Positions 47,285 to 59,078 are shown, numbered from the stretch's first letter. The stretch: 64,000 nt of DNA from Isoetes taiwanensis (GCA_021234155.1 JAJEKV010000067.1:4087279-4151278), one strand, 5' to 3'. Notes: a model not told the origin generated them from the letters alone. A program made the numbers and translations.

Positions 47285-48534
47285 AAAAAGAGTGTTCATC
47301 ACATTACATTTATTATTAGAATGAAGCTTTGGGCAATAAAAGTTCTAATAATTTAACCAAGCAGAATGACTCCATAGAACCCAAGAACAATGATTCTCTT
47401 ACATGGCTTACGCATTCTCAGCAACGTATATATTTATTTTTTTATGTCATATTCTTGTTTGGTTTGCACTCTTGCCACTTAAAAGTTCCATTTGTGCACG
47501 TATGTTATGTACCTAATATACTGGATCCTAACTAGGATGGAAAGATAGGACTAGGATCATTGTTTTTTCCTGGCATGGATTTTTGTTCGTTGGGGTCTCC
47601 ATTATGTTCAACTGGTAAAGTATAGGTAAACCTAGAGGATATCAACCGGTGCAGAACCCGTGTTTGAGCTTTTCTCGGCATTAAAAACACCTCGAAGAAT
47701 CGGACTTGGTAAGCCGGCGGCTCTCCATCCGTGTGTATCATAAGTCACGACAACTTATGCCATGAAGATTTCTCCGAGGAAGTAAATATTAGCTTTTTGC
47801 CAAAGTCCATTCTTTGTTGAATAACCTTCTTGCGAGGGATTTTAAGAATCAATAAAAAGGAGTGATTTGAGTATGGTTTTGGCTTGGGTTAAATTTGTTG
47901 TAGTGTTTTTGAATGCGTGTTGCGGCATATGAAAGGAGTTGTCTTGCACCTTTCATTGGCGGAAGTAATTTACTTTCGTCATGTGGTCATGGCAAGAGAA
48001 AAATGAGTATTAGATGTAAATAAAGGGGTATGTGAGTGTTAAAATATATAATTGCTTATACATCTCTCCTCGAAACTTGTTCAATCACATACTTGTTGAT
48101 CAAAATATCAATCTAATTGGAGATGAACCATTGCAAAATTGTTATTGTTTTCCCTTGAAGAAACATTGTGACAAGTCGTTTAACATCCACTAATCTCTAA
48201 AACCATGAAACTATAGAATTTGAATGCTAAACATCCTCTAATTTATATGTAAAAACGTCACCACTAAATACACAACATTTACCTCCTTTCTCAAAGCAAT
48301 AAAGTAAGATTTGGAATGCCTATTCAGCTCTAGAAAATTGTTGGCTGCAAGAGACAACTGAACAAGTTGAGGTGATGCATGGTTCAGTTAGAAGGCTTTA
48401 TTACAAATCAAAATTTGCATATCAATAGATAGATAGATTTTTAACGCCCACGAAAGCCTCACAATATAAGTGCATTATTATTTTTTAAACTTTGATTATT
48501 ATCTTTAGTCTTTTTAAATTATGCCCGACGAAAA
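47285..48534. other. Helitron body without recognised genes
   Basis: No coding signal recognised. A GTTCAACTGGTAAAGTATAGG segment near 47,607 looked faintly tRNA-like but cannot be folded convincingly. Confidence 0.25.
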
Positions 48535-48799
48535 GCCCAGCAACGCTGGGCACTTTTTCTAGTCCTTTTATATTCTAGAGATTCCCCCTTTCTTAGCTAT
48601 TTAAACTCTTGGAATATTCCTACCAATTGAATTGATGCCATCGTAACAAGTTGGCCGGACTTGTTAGATTACTTCTTTTCTTTCGGTTGGATTATTCTTT
48701 TGGAGGTACTAGATTTATACATGGTCAACAATTATCCTAGTAATGATTCCTTCTTAGCGAGGTGATCAATCTCACCAAGTGGTTTCAATATGTTGGATG

Positions 48800-51567
48800 T
48801 GTAATTATAGTTACTCCTATGCATTTCCTTCCCAATCCTCGACGCTTAGCTCAATATTGGGGCAATCCTTTCAGCGAGAATATCTGGAAATGCCTTCTAA
48901 TCCCAATATGGATGTTACCATCTATACATTTAACCTACTAGGCCCCATGGCCTTAGATCCTTGAGCTTGCTAGAAGCTTATCCACTCGTTGCCTACTTGA
49001 AGTAGCAAGGTGACGTTCTTCCGAGTCGCTCGATACTTCAGTCTCCTTGACGGTGGCTCCTCCTTGATGTAGAGGTTGACTTTGTTCGTTAGAAGCCTCT
49101 CATTGCTGATGGCTTTGATGGTGTAGTTGATCACTTGAAATCTTTCATGCCGCTTTTCAAAAGCCTGAAGGTGGCGCCGTTGAAAAAAGATCTTTCATCT
49201 TGAGCTCTTTGTCTTGGCAGCTAAAGGACGACTCTGGATCCGAAGGTCGTTATCGTGTTGCCCGAAGAGTGTTGAGGATGTTGATTGCTTCACCCCTGCA
49301 AATTGCTTGATATCTCTTCCTTTGATCTGTTACGCTATGGGAGGGGAAAAAAATAACAAGGGAACTATTCATGCAAAGCATATAGCTTACATAATTACAA
49401 TTACTACTACAGCTATTAGGTCCCCCTTGTGCCTCCCTTCGAGTTGCACCCTACTCCTTGGCAATGTCATCGGTGTTCCACCCGGTGCAATGGTGTTAAC
49501 GATCTATATCCTCCTATTTGTACGTCGGCTCGTATCCGAGGTAACTTGTTGATATACTTGGGCCCTCCGATGTTTGTCGGCTATGGCACAACAGGCTTTG
49601 CATCACATTCTAACTAAAGGTGTGCTGGTCGTTTATGCTTCGATATTTCGGTCTGCTTCCTGATCATGTTCTTGGGCGGTAATTGTTTCCTTCATGATAC
49701 TTGAAGCTATTTGGAGGCGTCTCTTGAGGGTGTGCGCGATTCCTTTGACTATACTCATCTGGAGTTGTTCTCTTCTGCAGTTGTTCTTTGAATCGTCGAT
49801 CCTTGGGTTCACCAAGTTGCATGCAAGTCCGCGTGCAAGTCATCGGCTCGGCTCGCCTAGTTGCTTCTCCATCGAGCTCCCAATCTTACTTGTCTGATCC
49901 CTTCGATCACATTGGATGTTGTCACGTTCCATAGTGTTATGCCGTCTTCTTGTCTTGAGGTACCTTCCGGTGGCTTTGATTGTGCTCATCAGTTTTGATC
50001 CTCCTGTTGCCTCTAGGGAGCTCATGGAAGAAGTCGGTTGCTAGCACCTCTCCAGCTTTCAGTTCCTGACCTTTGTCCCTCTATGCATGTCGGTCTCTCT
50101 GGCAAGTAAAGCATCATGGCTCTCTTCCCTGCTGGCTATGCTGTCGGGATGATGGATCCTTATATCTGCGCAGCTTGACCCTTGAGTTGAAGAAGTACAT
50201 GCCTTAGATATACTCTTGACGTTGAATAGCCTGGCTATTATCTTGAACTCTCTTTTTGCCGAAGGTGCTTCAGTTGCTATCCTTGTCGTTAAGGTGTCGA
50301 ATGCTTCTACTTTGGGCGTTTGATGTCCCTCATGTCGGAGATATGATCGGCTTCTTCTCTTCTAATTACTGGTAGGAGTACCTGACGAAGCCATCACCTA
50401 GTTGTTGGAGGCATATCTCCTCGTCCTCATGTCAGCTTGAAGTGCTCTTGTTGTCTTCCCTCTCATTCCCATCTGTTCTTGGAGTGCCACAAACTCTTCT
50501 TCTGTCGGCAGCTGCTCTTCATTCATCATGCCTCTGATGGTGCTGTAGGCTTCGATATCGGGGATCGTGTGTCCTGTGTAAGTGGCTGTTTCCCTTACCT
50601 CCACAGGAAATTCATCGATTTCTTGGTCGATGAAGTCATCCAAGTCTGGCTGCTGCCGCAGGAGGTGGAGAAGTTCGTCGATGCGATAGCCTCTGTCCCT
50701 GCATTCGGGAAGGTTTTTGATATCGTTTAGGATCAAAATATTCCTGCCCTTCGACTATGATCAGCGATAGGCTTGTTATTCCCAGCCCGATTGGTTGTGC
50801 TATCCTAGATGTGCCCTTGTTAGCTTTGAAACGGCCAACATCTTGTTCTGCTTCCGGCGTTCTTCTCTTCTGGGTCCACTTCCATTTCATCTTCACTTTC
50901 ATCCTCTGAGTCCTCTCTTGCTTTGGATGATTCCGCTTTGGACTGCTCATACTCAAGCAGTAGTTGCTCGTCTACTGCCGAGTCCAAGGGTGTATTCTGT
51001 AGTGGCTGGATTGACGGCTCTCCTACCACGGTTTGGGCCCTATAGAATAAGTATAGTGCTAAGGCCGCGTTGTAAGAGAAGAATCTCTTTCTATTACTGC
51101 TCAGGGTCATGTAATTGGGTAGGCGCTCGGTCCTATTCTACAGCAATTTAGCAATGTTGGGTATATGACCTAGGGCTGTTTGCAACACTGTCTTTGGTAC
51201 AAAGTACCCTATGCATGGGGGTATTTCTTGCAAGCTGGGAGCTACTTTCTCTTGGAATTCTTGCAGAACTTGTAGAATGGGTTTGAATTCAGAGTTGCAG
51301 GCAAGTCTAATTCTTTCTGGAAAACTTGGAATACTAAGGCAACATCTACCTGAGCAACATGGGGAGAGGCGGTGTACCAGTTGATGAATGATGATGTAGC
51401 CATGAGGACGAGCATAGCGTCGATATCGAACGGAGCTGGAAGCGCTTAAGGAGACTGGAAAATTGCCTTGGGAGTAGGAGCAAGTTTATAGGTGTTGCTT
51501 GGGGTCTATGAGGGTATTTATAAGAGTTTTGTAACCTAAATTTTAGGGTTCCTAAAACTTTTGACAT
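48800..51567 (-). pseudogene. Decayed minus-strand reading frame, possibly a retrotransposon gag-like gene
   Basis: Several minus-strand frames join into a protein-like trail. Near 51,150-51,350 it reads F-K-P-I-L-Q-V-L-Q-E-F-Q-E-K-V-A. After one stop, Y-M-T-L-S-S-N-R-K-R-F-F-S-Y-N-A-A-L leads to an acidic stretch (S-E-D-E-S-E-D-E-M-E-V-D-P-E-E, near 50,870). A frame at 50,736-50,398 contains P-T-E-E-E-F-V-A-L-Q-E-Q-M-G-M. Around 49,040-49,150 it reads R-L-L-T-N-K-V-N-L-Y-I-K-E-E-P-P. No zinc knuckle or protease motif is visible. I do not recognise the family; the gag-like label is a guess from charge pattern and context. Confidence 0.3.
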
Positions 51568-51699
51568 TTTGAGATGAAGGTTGATGTTTCTAGGTTAATT
51601 TGGAGCTAAAAATGGATTCTATACAGTTTCAGGGTTCTAATGCAACAAATTTTGGCTGATTTGGACATGTCTAGCACAAGTTATGGGGTTTGAAAAATC

Positions 51700-51934
51700 G
51701 GACCCCTCTAAGCATGCGCGAGAGCATAGTTAGGTTGGGACCTAAGTGGCCTCTGGCGCATCCTTGGAGGTGTAGGTCCTTTTTTGTGTCCAAATGATGC
51801 CAAACAAGTTTTAAGAGGTGAATTCTTGCTTATTTTCTTCTGAACTGCAAGTTTGTGTGCTTATTTACTTCATTTGGAGCAGGGAAGTGGTTGATCAATG
51901 GTCCAGTTGGTTGGACCCCTCTAAGCATGCGCGA
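51700..51934. repeat. 22-bp direct repeats flanking ~190 bp
   Basis: GGACCCCTCTAAGCATGCGC plus GA occurs at 51,700-51,721 and 51,913-51,934. The second copy ends exactly where the duplicated segment begins. Confidence 0.7.
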
Positions 51935-52002
51935 TCTGAGAACTGGAAATATGATGAACAAGGTGGTGCAACGCAAACACCACAAACTCAGCTAAAATTA
52001 TG

Positions 52003-52212
52003 TCTTCAGACCTGGCCATAAGGTGGCAGAGCAATGATAATTCTGAAACGGCTTATAGAAATGACTCTGACAGAAGAAAGCATTCAGAAAATTCTAGCCA
52101 TCATGGCCATGATGTAAATGGTCATATAAGGAAAAAGCATATGAAGATTCCAAGCAAGATAACTAGGCAAATTCAGAGGAACTATAGCAGATATCAGAAC
52201 TTCCACACTTAA
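52003..52212 (+). CDS. Hypothetical ORF in the duplicated segment, copy 1
   Basis: A short open frame rich in Ser, Asn, His and Lys (N-D-S-D-R-R-K-H-S-E-N-S-S-H-H). I do not recognise it. It is kept identically in copy 2 (54,174-54,386), which is expected from the recent duplication and is not evidence of selection. Confidence 0.2.
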   Translation, partial: SSDLAIRWQSNDNSETAYRNDSDRRKHSENSSHHGHDVNGHIRKKHMKIPSKITRQIQRNYSRYQNFHT

Positions 52213-52656
52213 TCTAACCTTCCACACTTCAATTACAAGATTAGCAAGAAATGTAACATGTTCCAGGCCATCTCCAATGACCTGAGCATGCAGTAATTTT
52301 GCCTCGGATATGTTACCTTCGCTGCCACATTTCCTTACAACACTAGCATACCTGGCGATGTTCAGGCTCTTTCCTACGTCCACGAGGTTATGTCTAAAAG
52401 ATCTGTCTTTAAGAACCAACTGACAAGAAATTGTATGTGATTGATCTACCACTACGAGTACACAAATGAAGTAGGAAAATGAGACATTTGCAGCTACACC
52501 TCTTTTTTCTTTCTTTTGGAAAAACGAGATCCTATTGGAGCACATATCTCCTTCTTGAATAGAAAAGGAACGGACAGTCTTCATTGGGCAATTCGGTGCA
52601 GGAGAAGAAATCCATTTCATTGCCATACCTAGATATTCAGCCCTTTCTTTATACAA
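52084..52656 (-). pseudogene. PPR-like fragment, copy 1
   Basis: The C-terminal half reads R-Y-A-S-V-V-R-K-C-G-S-E-G-N-I-S-E-A-K-L-L-H, then a short G-L-E-H-V-T-F-L-A-N-L-V-I segment. This matches the first PPR repeats of plant PLS-class proteins (Y..L.R.CG......G...H......G......L.N.L). Only one or two repeats remain and the rest of the array and any DYW end are missing. The N-terminal part is unrelated. Parent proteins edit or process organelle RNA. Confidence 0.5.
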
Positions 52657-53225
52657 ACATGAAAAATAGCCACGTGGGTTGTACAGAAAACTTTACCTTT
52701 AGGGTTTCAAATATCCTGTGTGTGCAGCAATAGTCAGGCGGATGAGGAGGATGAAATGAGGCGCCATTATGGAGCAAAGATTTTGGCCCTGCAAGATTGC
52801 CATAACAAGTATCCAACAAAGCCACCACAGAACTGCATGATCTGCAGGCATCTGAATCAGAAAGTTGCCGTCTGCTTTTTTCAGGAGGGTTGTATTCTAC
52901 TGCCATAATCATATGTTCGAAATATGGAGACCATGAGAAAAAAAAGCCTGAATAGCAAGAATCAAATCAAAGCAAGCTGGGCACACCAAACAATCAACCT
53001 GCATGGCATTGGAATTGTTTTTTCAGAACACATAATAAACATTCACAAATGGAGCTCCCCTACATATCACGGCATTGCATTCGAGATTTTCCCAGGAAGC
53101 TTGCCATCTGCTATTTTAAAGCTTTATAAATTCTTAAGTATCCTAAAAGAGAAGAGGATTGTACCTGCAACTCCAGTTCCGGCTTTCCTAAAGATAGTGG
53201 AACATTGAATTAAGTGATCTGTTCC

Positions 53226-53520
53226 TATAGTTGCAGACCACCAAGCATGTAAAGCATATTGGTGTCCCTGCAAAATATTGAATCATGCTTCGGTGCGGTG
53301 TACTCTACATTAGGATCCTGGCTATGCCAAGTAGAGATGGATTAGCTTTTCCAACAATGTCTTAAATTACTGAATTAAACCAAAGATGTGTGCATTGCAT
53401 GATATATCAATCATACCTTGTCATGAATTATTGCTGCAGCAGTAAGATACCATACTGTGAAGATTGTCATAATGATACATACAAATGACCATAATCGATA
53501 ATTATTAGCTCTTGGAATCA
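53226..53520 (-). pseudogene. AUX/LAX auxin influx carrier exon fragments
   Basis: The minus-strand frame reads F-F-G-G-C-L-M-S-P-I-L-I-P-R-A-N-N-Y-R-L-W-S-F, then M-T-I-F-T-V-W-Y-L-T-A-A-A-I-I-H-D-K and a good donor (GACAAG|GTATGA). AUX1-type carriers have IFGACCATTVFIPSFHNYRI at the equivalent place, followed by WYL-x-IASIIH. A second piece after a TTTTGCAG acceptor (53,267-53,226) reads T-N-M-L-Y-M-L-G-G, like T-N-I-L-Y-T-F-G-G of the next exon, and is then stopped. Exon order is correct, so this is a genomic fragment rather than a retrocopy. Diverged residues and truncation indicate a pseudogene. Confidence 0.65.
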
Positions 53521-54107
53521 AAATTGGTGACATTAAGCAGCCTCCAAAAAATGCAGATTCATGTTCTCTTGTTAACTGTGTCATTGATGTAATATGCATT
53601 ACTGCAAGTGAATTTAGGCATGTGAAATAGTAGAAACAAAAATGCCTTAATAAGAACACGAATATCTTGTCAACACCTTCCATGTGCTATCCCTCCAAAG
53701 GTAACTTGGCGAAAAAGTAAAGCAGTGTTGAAGATCAAGCATGTTGCTCTCCATCTAGGCCCCAACTCCAAGAATTTTATATCACTACAAAATTTCTAAA
53801 GTTTTAAACAGGGAAACAAATTTGCCCTTTATCATTACAGAGAGATAATGCATACTTGGATTGAAGTAGTGACCACCACATCGTTTCTGTTGCTTTAGAA
53901 TCAGGGGCTTATTGCATGCAATTATTGCAGGTCAGCTTGCCAAAACTTGCATGCTAGAGTTATTTACATCAGTATAATCATGTTTGCCTTCATTAATATG
54001 CAGTATCATATCTACGAAAAAATTGTAGTTAAGAAGGCTACTCTCCCTTGATGTGGAACTCTCAAGATTTTCATCCTCATGGACGAGTTTAATCATGATG
54101 GTTATGC

Positions 54108-55356
54108 ATCTGAGAACTGGAAATATGATGAACAAGGTGGTGCAACGCAAACACCACAAACTCAGCTAAAATTATGTCTTCAGACCTGGCCATAAGGTGG
54201 CAGAGCAATGATAATTCTGAAACGGCTTATAGAAATGACTCTGACAGAAGAAAGCATTCAGAAAATTCTAGCCATCATGGCCATGATGTAAATGGTCATA
54301 TAAGGAAAAAGCATATGAAGATTCCAAGCAAGATAACTAGGCAAATTCAGAGGAACTATAGCAGATATCAGAACTTCCACACTTAATCTAACCTTCCACA
54401 CTTCAATTACAAGATTAGCAAGAAATGTAACATGTTCCAGGCCATCTCCAATGACCTGAGCATGCAGTAATTTTGCCTCGGATATGTTACCTTCGCTGCC
54501 ACATTTCCTTACAACACTAGCATAACTGGCGATGTTCAGGCTCTTTCCTACGTCCACGAAGTTATGTCTAAAAGATCTGTCTTTAAGAACCAACTGACAA
54601 GAAATTGTATGTGATTGATCTACCACTACGAGTACACAAATGAAGTAGGAAAATGAGACATTTGCAGCTACACCTCTTTTTTCTTTCTTTTGGAAAAACG
54701 AGATCCTATTGGAGCACATAACTCCTTCTTGAATAGAAAAGGAACGGACGGTCTTCATTGGGCAATTCGGTGCAGGAGAAGAAATCCATTTCATTGCCAT
54801 ACCTAGATATTCAGCCCTTTCTATATACAAACATGAAAAATAGCCACGTGGGTTGTACAGAAAACTTTACCTTTAGGGTTTCAAATATCCTGTGTGTGCA
54901 GCAATAGTCAGGCGGATGAGGAGGATGAAATGAGGCGTCATTATGGAGCAAAGATTTTGGCCCTGCAAGATTGCCATAACAAGTATCCAACAAAGCCACC
55001 ACAGAACTGCATGATCTGCAGGCATCTGAATCAGAAAGTTGCCGTCTGCTTTTTTCAGGAGGGTTGTATTCTACTGCCATAATCATATGTTCGAAATATG
55101 GAGACCATGAGAAAAAAAAGCCTGAATAGCAAGAATCAAATCAAAGCAAGCTGGGCACACCAAACAATCAACCTGCATGGCATTGGAATTGTTTTTTCAG
55201 AACACATAATAAACATTCACAAATGGAGCTCCCCTACATATCACGGCATTGCATTCGAGATTTTCCCAGGAAGCTTGCCATCTGCTATTTTAAAGCTTTA
55301 TAAATTCTTAAGTATCCTAAAAGAGAAGAGGATTGTACCTGCAACTCCAGTTCCGG
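54108..55356. repeat. Segmental duplication, copy 2 (1,249 bp)
   Basis: Second copy of the segment above. The whole can be read as one 2,174-bp tandem unit (51,934-54,107) plus a partial second copy. Confidence 0.95.
54258..54830 (-). pseudogene. PPR-like fragment, copy 2
   Basis: Duplicate of the fragment in copy 1, with a few residue changes (F-V-D-V-G for L-V-D-V-G; A-S-Y-A-S for A-R-Y-A-S). It offers no independent evidence of function. Confidence 0.5.
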
Positions 55357-56605
55357 ATAGATGAAGATGCAAAATAGCAGGGGACCGGCTACCTTTCACG
55401 GGCAAGGCGACGGTTCCATGTAGCAATGAGAAAGCTAATTTTCCCAGCCCTTCGTTTGCTAAGATCAAGATTGAACGATTTAGGATTAGGCCATCTCAAA
55501 TTATAGGACACGTGGATAGGCTCGGCTTTGACATAATGTGACACTCGAGGTTAGGCTGTTGCGGTAAAAAATCGCCCACTCCTTGGATATTGCTGCACAC
55601 TTACATGTGGCAAAATCCAAACCCAAATCAAAAAAAGCTCCATGCTCCAGCCAGCGCAAAGATTACATGCACGATCCAGATTCACGATCCAGATTCATGG
55701 GGAGAGACGCAGAGACTCAGGAGCTGGAGACCTGTAACTAAAAACCGATTAAATAAAAACGTTCCCCATTTTTGCATAACGGAGGCATGCTTTTTGCACA
55801 ACGGAGGCAGGCCCATGCATCCATAGCAAGAAGGAGCCATCTTTGAAACCATCAAAAATCTAAATACCCCATCCATTGGATGCTTTCTAGGGCCTGGAAA
55901 AGAGCTTTCCGGTCAGTCATGATGCCATAGACATAGCCAAGGCCTTCATTTAAGAGCTGTTGCAACGATTCAAAGCGGCATTCGTCAGCTGGGTACCGTT
56001 TAATCTGCATATTCTAAGCTTGAATAGAGGACGCGTTACCCATGTGCAGATCCGCACATGTCGTCCACAAATGTAAGGCCAAAGAAAAACCCAAGAAAAA
56101 ACCAACGGCCAGCGCTTTTTGGAATTCCAAAATTTAAACCTGTGTGGAGAATTTGCTGAACTCTAATTTGCCATTTGTAATTGTGCAAGAAGAAGATTTT
56201 TATACGCATTTCATCCCGGATAGAGCTCTTTTTTTTATTTTCCGTTTGGAATATCCTAGAGAATATGCCTGGATCCAATGAAACCCAGGACTGACAGAAT
56301 ATGAAGTAAAGAACTGCCGGAACAAAACAGTACAAGCGGTTAGGGTTTGCGGATTGCGGTCCTTTGCGTCATATCAATTCTTTGCTTCGGCCGGTAAGTC
56401 GAAGTTAGCCTGTAATCAGACATGCCTGAGAATTAGTGTTCGTCCTTAAACCTTGTAGCTTAGTTTTTCCTCTTTTAAAAATCCGGTGTCCTCAACTGTA
56501 AATCCGAATGGTCTGATGTAGCATATCCAAAGTTTTCCTGTGTTTGTTTCTGATAGCAGAAATGTAATATCTTCGTCTTGTATTGTGTTTAGTTAAGGTG
56601 TGTTT
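55357..56605. other. Upstream region of the LYRM4 gene
   Basis: No other gene recognised. The last 250 bases should include the promoter and 5' UTR. A TTGTGTTTAG acceptor-like site at 56,583-56,592 just before the ATG could end a 5'-UTR intron. Confidence 0.3.
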
Positions 56606-56887
56606 ATGGCAGCAGGCGAGGGTTTATCTCTGTACAGGGCATTTTGGCGAGAAGCCCATAAGTTTCCAGACTACAATATTAGGGAATACATCAAAAGGAG
56701 ATCAAGACAAGGTTTTCGGGATGCTCAGCATGTTACAGATGCAGAGTTAGTGGCCAAGGCTATAGCTTTTGCAAAGGAGCAACTAGAGCTTATCAAAAGG
56801 CAGTCATTAGTGTATTCTTTGTACCAGCCAAAGGTGAAGAACATTATGGAGCTCAAGTTGAAAGAAACGCCAAATTTAGATCTATGA
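56606..56887 (+). CDS. ISD11: ISD11/LYRM4, LYR-motif iron-sulfur cluster assembly factor
   Basis: A complete 93-codon frame from the ATG of M-A-A-G-E-G. Residues 9-11 are the L-Y-R motif, followed by the conserved FPDYNIREYIKRR helix (about 22-34), F-R (38-39) and Q-S-L-V-Y-S-L-Y (about 68-75). The length is normal for the family. The protein sits in the mitochondrial matrix, binds and stabilises the cysteine desulfurase NFS1 and is needed for Fe-S cluster formation; acyl carrier protein binds the LYR helix bundle. Two codons upstream open the frame but only from GTG, so ATG is the start. A poly(A) signal AATAAA lies at 56,979-56,984. The gene has no coding intron. It is the only clearly intact host gene in the window. 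Confidence 0.92.
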   Translation: MAAGEGLSLYRAFWREAHKFPDYNIREYIKRRSRQGFRDAQHVTDAELVAKAIAFAKEQLELIKRQSLVYSLYQPKVKNIMELKLKETPNLDL

Positions 56888-56978
56888 TGAACTCTGGCAT
56901 TAGGAGTCCAAGCTTGTGATTGTTTCCTTTTGCTCTTTTCTAGGGGTTTTGTTATGCCTGCTAGAGCTTTGGATTGTG

Positions 56979-56984
56979 AATAAA
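56979..56984 (+). terminator. Polyadenylation signal of LYRM4
   Basis: AATAAA about 92 bases after the stop codon, followed by a second AATAAG. Confidence 0.55.
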
Positions 56985-58397
56985 AAAGTGAATAAGCCAT
57001 GAGCTTTAGTTTTCAAAAAAAATCATATTTGTTGAATACGATCATGATGCATGAACTAGGACTAGAACTAGAATCCTCCTACCTAGTAAAACTGAAGTGC
57101 GCTTGCGTCCTCTCCAAGGGCCCAGATTTAAGGGTTCAGAATCAGAATACCTAACAAAGACTGTAGTTGGAAAACAAAGCATGATGCTAACGCATCAGGG
57201 GGTTGCCCGTTGGCGTTATTACAGTCTTTAAATGCAATAACATAACAGTTAGAGATTTGAACATACAAGACAGCCAACAAATGCATCTTCAGTTTTGACA
57301 AATGCAATGGAGTACGTGCTATAGGGTTGAACATTAATGCTCCATATAATAGCCCTAATACAGATGGCATACATCTTCATGAATCTATTATAAGGCTAAT
57401 GACCCTAGTAATAAATGATTAGATAATCCCCAAGGCCTACGAATGAATGGAACTGTTACCACACAGACCAAGTTGTCTGTGGCCTGCAGGGAATACCCCT
57501 GCCTCTATTTCTAATGTTATGTATGTATGTATGCTCTTAGTGTGAGCTTCATAGCATATAAGAAAAGCCTAAGCATATCTAGCATGCAATCCAGTTCTAA
57601 TTTAATCAGCATGTTTCTTTCTCGAATTTAATTTTGATTGAGACAAAGGCATGCACAAATGGTTCCATCATTAATCATCAAGCTCCGAGGACAGTCAAGA
57701 TCAAAGAGCGCTACTTCCTCTGCCTTAGAAAGGGTGCATGGTCAAGTCCAGTTTTGGGCCTACTGGACTGGACATGCCTATAACAAGAGGATTAATCTCA
57801 GACATACCTAATTCAGTATTCACAACGTGTGTCATGAGATCACACCAGAATCTCGTTATAATAGAGAAATGAAGATGGGCTAAGATCTTATGAGTTGAAA
57901 GTGAGGTAGTCTGCTCTCTCTGGGAAAAATCGCTCAATCCAACAGGTATGCCTTCAAAGATACCACATTTCCTGCGTGACTTTTTCTCTCTTTATCACAT
58001 TTTGCATCTCTTTATCACAAATTAGCATGCCTGATATAGATGAGATGCAGCACGCACTTCCTTTCCATTTAATGACAACAGGTTGGCTTACTTTCTATGC
58101 GCAGAACTTCCTTTCTTCTATGTAGGTTAACCGGTTGCAAGATTTGTGAATCAATATTATCCATTGTTGTAGGGCTATTTAGATAAGCTTAAATGCAGCA
58201 GATCCTCCTTTAGAAGTTGCCATGGAGACTGCCTTGTGCATTGTGCTGACAATGTATACAAGTTTTGCCACTTCACATGCACAAGGTCACAATAAGATCA
58301 CAAGTTAGAACCCATAAAGGAACCATTTATTCTGGTTAGAACAAAGTACCTAACTTTTGATGCCTGGCCCCTGCAGATAGCCAGTCAAATGCAAAAG
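56985..58397. other. Intergenic sequence between LYRM4 and the receptor-kinase fragment
   Basis: No gene recognised. A minus-strand frame at 57,937-57,725 is open for 70 codons but matches nothing I know. Confidence 0.3.
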
Positions 58398-59078
58398 TTA
58401 CAGTCTAACTAGATTTATGCGACTGATGCTTCCAAGTGTCGCTACCTCTGCTACTAATTGCTTCATAACATACATGGTGCTTTCTAGCTTTTTTACCGCC
58501 ACAGGTTTTCCATCTTTAAGTGTTCCTTCATATACTGCACCAAATCCTCCTGATCCAAGTTTTCTAGGAAACCCCTTTGTAGCTTTTTGCAGATCTTTAA
58601 ACGAGAACCTTGGAGGCAATCCTGGTAACCCTTTCAACACATCTTCTTCTGCTACAGCTCCTTTCAGTCTCTGTCTCCTTTTCCTAGTTTTGAACCAAAT
58701 CATCAAGCATACTAAAAGTGCCAACAGTGTAGATCCAATTGTAAGACCTAGTACCAGATGATTGTTTGTCTTCAATTCATTTTGAACTTTTAAAAAGGCC
58801 AGATCGCTGCTGTTGCCTGATTGATACATTGTTCTTACATCTACAATGTGATAACAGGAGAGTGTAGAATTTATAAAGAAAGCAGCTTTGCAAGAGCAGT
58901 TTGAGAGACAAGAACTAGTGCAATTTTCCAAATTTTGAGTTCCCTGCAGAGCATTCAGAAAGCTGTTAGAGACATAATTTATCCCTGATATCTTAACCAT
59001 TGTTTGATAACTGGATGAACAATTTATTAAGCCTCTGTTGCCTGTGCAACCTTGACTTGGAGTACTAATATTTGCCAA
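58398..59078 (-). pseudogene. G-type lectin S-receptor-like kinase fragment (SD2-5 type), truncated at both ends
   Basis: 226 codons from TTG; upstream in-frame stops (near 59,095) mean the true exon starts at a possible acceptor (GATATAG|AGC) or the gene is broken there. Residues about 20-105 are a Cys-rich PAN/apple-like region (C53, C57, C61, C63, C75). Residues 107-129 form one transmembrane helix, followed by a basic stop-transfer (K-T-R-K-R-R-Q-R). The kinase begins with F-S-F-K-D-L-Q-K-A-T-K-G-F, the glycine loop G-S-G-G-F-G-A-V-Y-E-G (175-185), the V-A-V-K-K lysine and the helix-C E211. It stops at N-L-V-R-L where R-G-F-C should follow. No catalytic loop or lectin domain is present nearby, so it cannot signal as a kinase. 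Confidence 0.8.

Larger units (their letters stand above)
43871..48562 (+). mobile_element. Non-autonomous Helitron with captured gene fragments
   Basis: The 5' end reads TCTATATATAGTAATAAAGG, preceded by A, matching plant Helitron 5' ends. The 3' end has a hairpin GCCCAGC-AAC-GCTGGGC (48,535-48,551), then ACTTTTT and CTAG, followed by T. The A|T flanks fit Helitron insertion. No Rep/helicase frame is present. Three unrelated host gene fragments lie inside in the same orientation. A (TCTA)n microsatellite abuts the 5' end, so the exact first base is less certain. Confidence 0.75.
51934..53182. repeat. Segmental duplication, copy 1 (1,249 bp)
   Basis: Equal in length to 54,108-55,356 with an offset of exactly 2,174. 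I counted about six single-base differences by eye and no length difference, so the duplication is recent. Copy 1 begins after AGCATGCGCG and ends at GTTCCGG. Confidence 0.95.

Noticed and set aside
47600-47690. tRNA or SINE-like segment with GGTAAAGTATAGGTAAACC
   Set aside because: No cloverleaf with matching acceptor stem and no clear A and B boxes could be drawn.
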